The notes below the pieces were generated by a model. The model worked only from the letters and a program-made list of their open reading frames with translations. It made no database searches and was not told the origin of the DNA. The position numbers were made by a program, and so were the translations under genes. This document shows, in pieces, positions 29,282 to 34,925 of a stretch of DNA of 34,925 nucleotides (its first letter is position 1; each line of letters starts with the position of its first letter). The DNA comes from an uncultured Pseudoflavonifractor sp. (lineage in GTDB: Bacteria; Bacillota; Clostridia; Oscillospirales; Oscillospiraceae): the NCBI GenBank assembly GCA_947644625.1, contig CANRZY010000012.1:1-34925 (forward strand), written 5' to 3'.

Positions 29282-29297
29282 TTATTTCTACGGTGAA

Positions 29298-29326
29298 ATT
29301 ATATCACCCGGGAAATTCCCTGTCCA
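29298..29326 (-). promoter_or_regulatory. Promoter of the licT operon
   Basis: TGGACA (29326-29321), a 17-bp spacer and TATAAT (29303-29298) on the minus strand, with a TG extension of the -10 box. Transcription should start about 10 bp before RAT site 1. No cre box was confidently found. Confidence 0.8.
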
Positions 29327-29476
29327 TTGTGATATTTTTCAATCTTTTCCCTGACTTTTTGTGCAAGTTGCCCCGAAAATGGAAAGTGGACAGGCTGTTA
29401 AGAAGAAAAAGGCGGAATCTTATTTCCTCTAAAGTACAGTAAGGTGGAGGCAGCGAGTTCTGTTGTGCCTATAAAA

Positions 29477-29507
29477 AAAGCAGTACCCTATTTCAGGTAC
29501 TGCTTTT
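29477..29507. terminator. Stand-alone bidirectional hairpin terminator
   Basis: AGCAGTACC/GGTACTGCT stem with loop CTATTTCA, flanked by A7 on the left and T4 on the right. No intact gene ends here. It may belong to a lost gene or to the broken EFR1 gene further right. Confidence 0.7.
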
Positions 29508-29761
29508 CTGGAGCGGGCAACGTCGTCGGCACAAGCTCCATATCCCTCGCTTCGGCCCCAAGGGCCAAAGCTCGCTCATTTCGCTGTGCCTCCTCTCCCC
29601 ACAAAATTTGAGGGACAATTTTGTAGGGTCCCCCCTCTCGCTCCCTCTGATTGAAAATCCTTTTTACCTTTCGTGTTGATAAACGCCTACCCGGAAAAAT
29701 TTTCGTCAGAATGCTGAAATGGGCAGTTATCTTCTATGGACAACTGCCTATAAATCAACAT
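29508..29761. other. Gene-free spacer with nested hairpins
   Basis: No coding frame is supported here. GGCACA (29528-29533) pairs with TGTGCC (29585-29590) around an inner GGCCC/GGGCC hairpin (29554-29566). ACAAAATT (29601-29608) pairs with AATTTTGT (29617-29624). The pattern resembles a dispersed intergenic palindrome or a small structured RNA; neither can be named. It lies just left of the broken ferredoxin gene, near the mobile-element boundary. The stretch 29327-29476 to its left shows nothing recognisable. Confidence 0.4.
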
Positions 29762-30127
29762 TTATAAGTATCTACTCACATCATTTTGTTCAATGACCTT
29801 TTTCCCTAGCAGTGTGATTACCTGCTCCGGACATTTGCTAATACAGCGATAACACATTGTACATTTATCACTTGAAACAGCAATTCCATTTTTCACTGTA
29901 ATGTTACCCATAGGACATAACCTTTCACACAAACCACAACCAATACATTTTGAATGATTGATTTTTAATCTATCCGTATATTTTTGAGTCTTCCCCCAAA
30001 AGTACAGTCTTTGCCCAAACAGTCCCGCCAAATGACATACGGCTCCTAATCCCTCTTGCGGTGGTTTTCCATTCTTTATATTGTCCACGCATTTACATAT
30101 TTTTTCCGTTGTTTTTACTACAATTCT
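29762..30127 (-). pseudogene. EFR1-family ferredoxin, 3' fragment (N-terminal flavodoxin part missing)
   Basis: The reading frame keeps the C-terminal half of an EFR1-type protein: EGLGAVCHLAGLFGQRLYFW, then two [4Fe-4S] motifs CIGCGLCERLCP and CTMCYRCISKCP. Full-length family members are about 260 aa and start with a flavodoxin-like domain; here only about 120 codons remain. Upstream of GTG 30088 the frame still reads plausible family sequence (VVKTTEKICKCVDNIKNG) to about 30124. It then hits TAA at 30130-30128, where the sequence changes to the hairpin-rich segment. I infer that an insertion cut the gene here and that the lost 5' part may lie beyond the right edge. GC content is lower than the genes to the left. 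A short stand-alone ferredoxin translated from GTG 30088 cannot be ruled out. Confidence 0.75.
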
Positions 30128-30870
30128 TTAGGTCAGTTTACAAGGAACTACACGCAGACCGTGAAACGGGCTGCTGACAACAAACGGCGCTATGCTCCCG
30201 GCTGGGTGCATAGCACCTGTTTGTTGCGGGGGTTTCCAAAGGGGGCAGCGCCCCATTTGGCACACGACTTTGCGGAGCAAAGTGTAGTGTGTTATACGCT
30301 CTGTCGGCGTTGCCCTGAAAATACCGTTGCCGCCGGGGAGGGCAAGGGCATTTGACGCGGCAGGAAAGCAGGGCTTTGTTTGGGGCTGGTAAGCCGGAAA
30401 CAAAGGGCTGATTTCAGCAGCAGACAGGGCGTATTATGAAAGCCCCCGTCCCTCGTCCTCCGCCCCCGGCCTATGGGACAAAAAGTCCCAAAGCTCTGGA
30501 CACCGTGACCAGATGTGTGGCCACACTCCGGGAAAAGTAGCAGGACGGCAGGAAACCGTCAAGGCTGAAATGAATGGGCTGACGCCCGGCCTTGACCGTT
30601 CCCCGCCGCCCCGCTGGATGGGTGGACAAGGTGGCCAATCCCTAAAAGTGTTTGGCCGCACTCGTTCATTTTGGGGCCTTTCTTCTCCCAAAATTGAAAT
30701 GGGCGGGAAAGCCCTAAAATGGCTTTCCCGCCTTGATTACCCATTAGCAAAGACGGGCGAGACTGTCAACGGCGGCGCTGAAAGCGCCGTTCATCTTGAC
30801 CGTTGACTGGCTCGCCTGGCTTTGCTACTGCCCGTAAGAGATGGAAAAACAAGATGGAAAACAAGGTTAA
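30128..30870. other. Hairpin-rich noncoding segment at the left end of a mobile element
   Basis: No convincing gene is seen in about 740 bp, but inverted repeats are dense. CAACAAAC/GTTTGTTG (30178-30226) encloses GCTATGC/GCATAGC. ACTTTGC-GGA-GCAAAGT (30267-30283) is extended by CACAC/GTGTG. Others are CTTTGTTT/AAACAAAG (30374-30405), TGGGAC/GTCCCA near 30475-30491, the palindrome GTGTGGCCACAC (30515-30526), and a perfect 12-bp stem at 30702-30713/30721-30732. A four-level nested structure lies at 30746-30826. Together with a replication-initiator gene to the right, this suggests an oriT, single-strand origin or element terminus. No nick site could be assigned. Confidence 0.55.
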
Positions 30871-30876
30871 AAATGG

Positions 30877-30906
30877 TTGACAAGTCTATCGGATGTGTGT
30901 TATACT
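30877..30906 (+). promoter_or_regulatory. Promoter of the Mef-like efflux unit
   Basis: Consensus TTGACA (30877-30882), 18-bp spacer, TATACT (30901-30906). It lies about 275 bp before the efflux gene, leaving a long attenuator leader. Confidence 0.85.
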
Positions 30907-30940
30907 GTGCGACAGTTTGAGATTGGAAGGAGGCTTACGT

Positions 30941-30961
30941 GTGTTAATTTGTGTACGCTAA
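30941..30961 (+). CDS. Six-codon leader peptide MLICVR
   Basis: A strong AAGGAGG site is followed after 7 bases by GTG, TTA, ATT, TGT, GTA, CGC and TAA. The position, 35 bp after the promoter and before tandem terminator hairpins, fits a regulatory leader peptide as known for macrolide and other ribosome-targeting resistance genes (for example MRLR-type leaders of msr/mef units). Drug-induced stalling on it would favour read-through; this is inference. Confidence 0.6.
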   Translation: MLICVR

Positions 30962-30988
30962 TAAGCAATAAAAAGTAGAAGTACCTTT

Positions 30989-31135
30989 CCACATGATGGT
31001 GGGCTTTTTTTGCGTGCGTATGCAAAGGAACACGTAGGTTTGACACGAGCAGTCTTTGAACTGTATCGTGGTGTTTTTTCGTGCTTTGTTGTTATGCAGG
31101 CGTCTGCCCTCTCTGTGGGACAACGCCTGCTTTTT
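30989..31135 (+). promoter_or_regulatory. Attenuator region with three terminator-like hairpins
   Basis: Three hairpins each followed by a T-tract lie in series. A weak CCAC/GTGG stem (30989-31002) is followed by T7. A CACGA-CAGT/ACTG-TCGTG stem (31044-31070) is followed by GTGTTTTTT. A GCAGGCG/CGCCTGC stem (31096-31130) is followed by T5. They separate the leader peptide from the efflux gene and should keep it off unless antitermination occurs. Confidence 0.75.
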
Positions 31136-31181
31136 ATTGCAGAAACAAAGGAACAATGCAATAAAAAAGGAGGTTCGCATT

Positions 31182-32402
31182 ATGACCCAAAACAACAATT
31201 CATGGAGAAAAACTTATTTTACACTTCTTGCCGGACAAGCAATATCCTTTATTAGCAGCGGTATTTTGCAAATGGCCATTATCTTTTATTTGGTTGCGAA
31301 AACTAATTCTGCAATCATATTGACGGCGGCAACACTGATTGGATTTTTGCCGCAAGCCTGTTTAGGCCCGTTTGCAGGTGCTTTTGTTGACCGGCACAGC
31401 CGTAAAAGCGTAATGATTGGTGCGGATTTGATAATTGCCGCCGCTGGCGGTATTCTGGCGCTGGTGGCGTTTTACATGGAATTGCCCGTATGGTCTATTA
31501 TGGTTGTCCTGTTAATCCGAAGTGCGGGAACTGCTTTTCATTCTCCAGCATTCAGCGCAGCAACACCTATGATTGTGCCAAAAGAGGAACTTACAAAATG
31601 CGCTGGTTACACGCAGACCATGCAAGCAGTAAGTGCGATTATCAGTCCAGCTGCCGCAGCGTTTTTATATGCTGTTTGGCCTCTTAATGCAATTATATTG
31701 TTAGATATTGTGGGTGCAATCCTTGCCTGTGTGACTGTTGCGATTTCGTCCATACCAACGCCTGAACTATGTCCAGAAACGAAAAGACAACAGTTTTTAC
31801 AGGATATGAAAGAGGGGTATGTGGTATTAAAGCAAAACAGGGGCCTCTTTGCTCTGCTCTGGATTGGTGTAATTTATATGTTCTTTTATATGCCAATCAG
31901 TACGCTTTTTCCTCTCATCTGTATGTCATACTTCAAAGGAACACCGGCCCATGCCTCTGCCGCTGAAATTGCTTTTGCGGTTGGTATGCTGCTTGGCGGA
32001 GTCATTCTGAGCATTTGGGGCGGTTTTAAGAAACGGCGGTACACCATCGGTCTTTCCGTTCTCCTGATGGGCGTTAGCAATATGCTCTCCGGGCTTTTGC
32101 CGCCAGACGCATTTCTTGTCTTTGTTGTGTGCTGTACTGTTATGGGAATTTCCGCTCCATTTTACGGTGTGCAAAATGCGATTTTTCAAGAAACGGTCAA
32201 ACCAGAATATCTGGGGAGAGTTTTTTCTCTACTGACAAGCGCCGCTTCCCTCGCCATGCCGTTTGGCCTTGTCATTTCCGGGCCTCTGGCGGAGCGGCTG
32301 GGAGTTGAGAAATGGTTTGTCATTTGCGGAATTGGCATTATCATCGTTGCGCTTGCCGTATTTTTACTACCCGGTTTGAGAGAGATTGACAATACGCAAT
32401 AA
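31182..32402 (+). CDS. MFS drug efflux transporter, Mef(A)-like
   Basis: This 406-aa membrane protein has about 12 hydrophobic helices. Its N-terminal half is close to macrolide exporters of the Mef family: GQAISFISSGILQMAIIFYL, the GPFAGAFVDRHSRKSVMIGA signature loop, VLLIRSAGTAFHSPAF and LTKCAGYTQTMQA. The C-terminal half has FFYMPISTLFPLICM and KPEYLGRVFSL, also as in that family. ATG 31182 follows AAAAAAGGAGG. Transcription begins about 275 bp upstream behind a leader peptide and attenuators. The long transcribed leader and the MFS type suggest inducible resistance; macrolides are the best guess but the substrate is not proven. GC is lower than in the host genes, consistent with transfer on the element. 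Confidence 0.85.
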   Translation: MTQNNNSWRKTYFTLLAGQAISFISSGILQMAIIFYLVAKTNSAIILTAATLIGFLPQACLGPFAGAFVDRHSRKSVMIGADLIIAAAGGILALVAFYMELPVWSIMVVLLIRSAGTAFHSPAFSAATPMIVPKEELTKCAGYTQTMQAVSAIISPAAAAFLYAVWPLNAIILLDIVGAILACVTVAISSIPTPELCPETKRQQFLQDMKEGYVVLKQNRGLFALLWIGVIYMFFYMPISTLFPLICMSYFKGTPAHASAAEIAFAVGMLLGGVILSIWGGFKKRRYTIGLSVLLMGVSNMLSGLLPPDAFLVFVVCCTVMGISAPFYGVQNAIFQETVKPEYLGRVFSLLTSAASLAMPFGLVISGPLAERLGVEKWFVICGIGIIIVALAVFLLPGLREIDNTQ

Positions 32403-32430
32403 TCAACTGCACCTTTTTCTATTACTAAAC

Positions 32431-32484
32431 AAAATGCCTGGATGGTGGTTCTGAAAAACCAGAACCGCCGTTCAGGCATTTTTT
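32431..32484. terminator. Bidirectional terminator between the efflux gene and the XRE regulator
   Basis: A long stem (AAAATGCCTG...GGTTCTG with CAGAACC...CAGGCATTTT) is followed by T6 on the plus strand and has a T-rich tail (TTTTGTTTAG) on the minus strand. It overlaps the regulator's stop codon. Confidence 0.88.
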
Positions 32485-33283
32485 ATCTTCGTCCTCTCTG
32501 CGGTTTTGGATTCTTCAGCAAGTCGGATTTTTCCGCAATCTTTTTCAGCCACTTCCGTTCTTCTACTGACAGCTTCCTAAAATTCAGCTTGAGCCGTTTG
32601 CAGATAAACGCCAAGTACGCTTGTTCCGTGTCGCTGTCCTGGCTGACGATTTCACCAGCAGTTTCCAGCATTTCTTTTAGCGGGTTATCCTCTGGGACGC
32701 TGAAAAAATCGTCCTTGTGTGTTTCCCGCAGAGCAAGGGCAATCCCGTTTATGTCCCGTTGTATCACATAGCGGCAAAACTCGTCCTCATCAATATGGGC
32801 GGTGATAAGCTGTCTTAACTGCGTATCACTCATGCCAGGATTATGCTTTTTTATAACAGTTGCGCTCATCGTGTCCACTATGGCGTTTGCACCCTGCGCC
32901 TGTTTCAGTGCCGTTCCGTTCACATAGATTTCAAGGTCAGCCATCAGCCGGGGGAAATCCGGGTGCGCCGCCAGCTCACACAGCAGGGTATTGTCTATCC
33001 TCCCGCTTTTCAGCAGGTCAATCATTTCATCACTCAAACGCAGGTCTGCAAGATCGGCGTTTGGGTGATTTTTCATTTCAGACAGCCCCAGCAGATAATC
33101 AGCGGTCACACCGTAAAACTTCGCCAGCCGGATAAGGGCATAGTGGCTGATGTCCTTGAAGTCTTCCGTTTCGTAACTGCCCAGCGCAGACTTGGAAAGC
33201 CCGGTCTGCTCCGCAAGCTGCCCCAGCGTCAAGCCACGCTCCACACGTAGGTCTTTTAATCGCTCTTGTATGGATAAAGACAT
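32483..33283 (-). CDS. XRE-family helix-turn-helix regulator of the mobile element
   Basis: The 266-aa protein has an N-terminal XRE/Cro HTH (about residues 6-65: IQERLKDLRVERGLTLGQLA, SKSALGSYETED, YGVTADYLLGLSE). A long, mostly helical, charged C-terminal region follows that I do not recognise. ATG 33283 is preferred: AAGGAGG lies 6-7 bases upstream, whereas the in-frame GTG at 33289 touches that site. It is convergent with the efflux gene and preceded by a large palindrome that could be its own operator. Such regulators are common in Tn916/Tn1549-type and related elements, where they control excision or transfer genes. The target is unknown. Confidence 0.85.
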   Translation of the reverse strand: MSLSIQERLKDLRVERGLTLGQLAEQTGLSKSALGSYETEDFKDISHYALIRLAKFYGVTADYLLGLSEMKNHPNADLADLRLSDEMIDLLKSGRIDNTLLCELAAHPDFPRLMADLEIYVNGTALKQAQGANAIVDTMSATVIKKHNPGMSDTQLRQLITAHIDEDEFCRYVIQRDINGIALALRETHKDDFFSVPEDNPLKEMLETAGEIVSQDSDTEQAYLAFICKRLKLNFRKLSVEERKWLKKIAEKSDLLKNPKPQRGRR

Positions 33284-33316
33284 ATTCACCCTCCTTGCTA
33301 GCTCAACGAAAGAGAA

Positions 33317-33353
33317 GCCGTTATGCTATGTACTATGCTCATAGCATAACGGC
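33317..33353. repeat. 14-bp perfect palindrome upstream of the XRE regulator
   Basis: GCCGTTATGCTATG (33317-33330) and CATAGCATAACGGC (33340-33353) are perfect reverse complements around a 9-nt spacer, with further TATGC echoes inside. It lies 34 bp before the regulator start and 8 bp after the stop of the next gene. Either an operator or a terminator without a proper T-tract; operator is favoured. Confidence 0.6.
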
Positions 33354-33361
33354 ATAGGCAT

Positions 33362-33625
33362 TTACAGTTTTATTTTACCATTTGCTACATCTTCACGAAA
33401 TTTATCAACAAGCTTCGCTGTCAGCTTGGATTTACCGTAGTGTTCAAGTACAAAAGTACGATAACTTTTTCCATCTACAAGCACATCACTTTTTCTGGTC
33501 AACAACCAATTTCCGTTACCTCCTCCCTGTTCTCTAATATTCCAGTCTTTCCCATATCTTTTATAGATTTCATCTTTTTTACCTTGAACAGACATTGATT
33601 CGCTTGGAATATAAACAATTTGCAT
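33362..33625 (-). CDS. Small protein of unknown function (87 aa)
   Basis: The 87-aa product is basic, begins MQIVYIPSESMSVQGKKDEI and contains YGKDWNIREQGGGNGNWLLT and SYRTFVLEHYGKSKLTAKLV. No family is recognised. It is AT-rich compared with its neighbours. Evidence that it is real: AAAGGAGGAGC ribosome site 7 bases before ATG, and a good -10 box (TATAAT with TG extension) about 70 bp upstream. It could be cargo or a regulator of the element; its placement next to the XRE gene and the palindrome suggests joint control, but this is speculative. Confidence 0.7.
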   Translation of the reverse strand: MQIVYIPSESMSVQGKKDEIYKRYGKDWNIREQGGGNGNWLLTRKSDVLVDGKSYRTFVLEHYGKSKLTAKLVDKFREDVANGKIKL

Positions 33626-33690
33626 AATAGCTCCTCCTTTATTTTGTGCAAGAAGACCAGAAACCTGAATTTGTCTTTTATCTTTTTTTG

Positions 33691-33719
33691 ATTATATCAC
33701 AAATCCGAGAGCGTGGAAA
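33691..33719 (-). promoter_or_regulatory. Promoter of the 87-aa gene
   Basis: On the minus strand TATAAT (33696-33691) with TGA before it (extended -10) and a modest TTTCCA -35 (33719-33714) at 17 bp. Transcription may continue through the palindrome into the XRE gene. Confidence 0.6.
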
Positions 33720-33853
33720 TAGGGAGTTTTTCAGGCTGATTTCCTACCTCTTGGATATACGGCACAGGCGGTCAAAAAGGTGTAGACTTGGGATAGTTCA
33801 TCGATGGACAAGCACCTTGGAAACAGAACACGCCAAAGAAAACGGAGGGACGC

Positions 33854-34267
33854 ATGAGCAAAAGACCCTATCAACACCTGCCGCCGCTGGAACACAGGCC
33901 GGACGGCTCCCCCTACCGCATAACCCCGCCCCAGAAGAGACGAGCCAGCGGCCTGATACGCCGGGAGTGCTGCAACTGCGAGGACGGAAACTGCCTTGCG
34001 CTGGACGATGGCGACACCTGCGCCTGTCCGCAGATGATTTCGTTCTCCGTCTGCTGCAAGTGGTTCCGCTGGGCGGTCTTGCCGCTGGACAGGACGCTGG
34101 AAGCGGAGATTTACCGGGACAGGGACTTGAAACGCTGTGCGGAGTGCGGCGGTGTGTTCGTCCCGAAGTCCAACCGGGGCAAATACTGCCCGGACTGCGC
34201 CGCCAGAGTTCACAGGCGGCAGAAAACAGAAAGTGAACGGAAAAGGAGGTCTGCTGTGGACAGTTAA
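33854..34267 (+). CDS. Cysteine-rich VLP-domain protein
   Basis: This 137-aa protein has ten or more cysteines in three clusters: RECCNCEDGNCLALDDGDTCAC, ISFSVCCKWFRWAVLPLDRTLE and KRCAECGGVFVPKSNRGKYC-x2-C. The central FRWAVLPLD and the zinc-ribbon-like C-terminal motif match the 'Cys-rich VLP' family carried by integrative conjugative elements of Firmicutes. GGAGGG lies before ATG 33854. The role is unknown; zinc binding is likely from the CxxC pairs. It lies about 110 bp before the RepA_N gene on the same strand, the order usual in such elements. Confidence 0.85.
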   Translation: MSKRPYQHLPPLEHRPDGSPYRITPPQKRRASGLIRRECCNCEDGNCLALDDGDTCACPQMISFSVCCKWFRWAVLPLDRTLEAEIYRDRDLKRCAECGGVFVPKSNRGKYCPDCAARVHRRQKTESERKRRSAVDS

Positions 34268-34378
34268 GAGCGGGAAAAGCCTTGATTTGCAAGGCTCCGC
34301 AAGCCCTCAACCGGGGCGGCTGGTATCATTTATCATTCGCCCCGGAAAACGGGCCTCTAACCGTCCACAAAACACGCT

Positions 34379-34774
34379 ATGACAAACACGATTTATATTC
34401 ACCAGCCGGAAAAGGCGTTCAGTTTCACCCGGCTCCCCAATTTCCTTTTTGAAGCACCCACATTCCAGCCCTTGAGCAACGAAGCGAAGGTGCTGTATGC
34501 CTTTGTCCTGCGCCGGGCGGAGTTGTCCCGGAAGAACGGCTGGGCGGACGAGTACGGGCGGGTCTACCTGTACTACCCCATCTGCGAGGTGGTCGCTTTG
34601 CTCCGCTGCGGGCGGCAGAAAGCGGTCAACACCCTGCGGGAGTTGCAGTATGCGGGGCTGGTGGAAATCCAGAAACAGGGCTGTGGAAAACCCAACCGCA
34701 TTTACCCGAAATCCTATGAAGCGGTTCCAAACACCGACTTCAAGAAATCCGGTTATGGTACGCCGGAGGGCTGA
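34379..34774 (+). CDS. RepA_N-type replication initiator, short or truncated
   Basis: The 131-aa product is the N-terminal domain of replication initiator protein A: FSFTRLPNFLFEAPTFQPLS, NEAKVLYAFVLRRAELSRKN, GRVYLYYPICEVVALLRCGR (winged-helix) and LVEIQKQGCGKPNRIYPKSY. Proteins with this domain start replication of RepA_N plasmids and many ICEs, and full ones are usually 250 aa or longer. Here the frame stops at TGA 34772-34774 right after the DNA-binding domain. The bases after it can be read in shifted frames without a clear continuation, so a damaged gene is possible. No good ribosome site precedes ATG 34379. The hairpin CCGGGGCG/CGCCCCGG (34311-34345) lies just upstream. Confidence 0.75.
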   Translation: MTNTIYIHQPEKAFSFTRLPNFLFEAPTFQPLSNEAKVLYAFVLRRAELSRKNGWADEYGRVYLYYPICEVVALLRCGRQKAVNTLRELQYAGLVEIQKQGCGKPNRIYPKSYEAVPNTDFKKSGYGTPEG

Positions 34775-34925
34775 AAACCGTACTTGGCGAGTACGAAAAT
34801 CAATCCTCTTGAAGTACGGAAATCTGACGGTATATAGAAATACAGAGATTAAAACCATCTATTTACATTCATTCCATTCCAATCCTATCAGAGATATTTT
34901 CGGCGGGAAAACCCGCCGGAAAGGA

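Noticed and set aside
30434-30806. Small frames on both strands in the hairpin-rich segment
   Set aside because: They have no ribosome sites or recognisable domains and coincide with inverted repeats, which create open frames by chance.

Overview
This window looks like the chromosome of a GC-rich gut Clostridia bacterium (order Eubacteriales/Oscillospirales; a Flavonifractor/Lawsonibacter-like Oscillospiraceae would fit). That placement is inferred from strong AGGAGG ribosome sites, SLH-domain and 'stalk'-domain secreted proteins, a second clostridial-type topoisomerase pair, and coding style. No species can be fixed from the sequence alone.

Positions 1-2213 (minus strand) hold rpsO and the 5' part of pnp. 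They are separated by a leader with a terminator-like GNRA hairpin and a long-range 29-bp inverted repeat just upstream of pnp. Positions 2219-16860 (minus strand) form one closely spaced run of nine genes: parE-like topoisomerase subunit, four paralogous secreted proteins (signal peptide, Cu-amine-oxidase-N 'stalk' domain, DUF1266), one secreted stalk-only protein, parC-like subunit, a YitT-family membrane protein, and a lipoprotein with a transglutaminase-like fold that has lost its catalytic residues. The two topoisomerase subunits, normally neighbours, are thus split by an 8.2-kb array of secreted paralogs. One array member is interrupted by a +1 frameshift in a C7 tract.

Positions 16861-20315 (plus strand) hold a divergently transcribed S-layer-type protein (DUF6273-like head, Pro-Thr linker, three SLH repeats) and an M29 aminopeptidase, ending in a perfect bidirectional terminator. 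Positions 20402-24148 (minus) are a translationally coupled lipid kinase-mnmG-mnmA operon (tRNA wobble-uridine modification). Positions 24273-25291 (plus) are azlC-azlD (branched-chain amino acid export). Positions 25359-29326 (minus) are a beta-glucoside utilisation operon: licT antiterminator, PTS EIIBC, 6-phospho-beta-glucosidase. It is controlled by two RAT/terminator switches, the second of which overlaps the end of licT.

From about 30128 to the right edge the character changes (lower GC, different gene content). This is the left part of an integrated mobile element, probably an ICE. It begins where an EFR1-type ferredoxin gene has been cut and carries a very hairpin-rich noncoding segment (candidate oriT/origin region). 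It also has a Mef-like MFS drug-efflux gene behind a six-codon leader peptide and a cascade of attenuator hairpins, an XRE-family regulator, a small unknown protein, a Cys-rich VLP-domain protein, and a RepA_N replication-initiator fragment.
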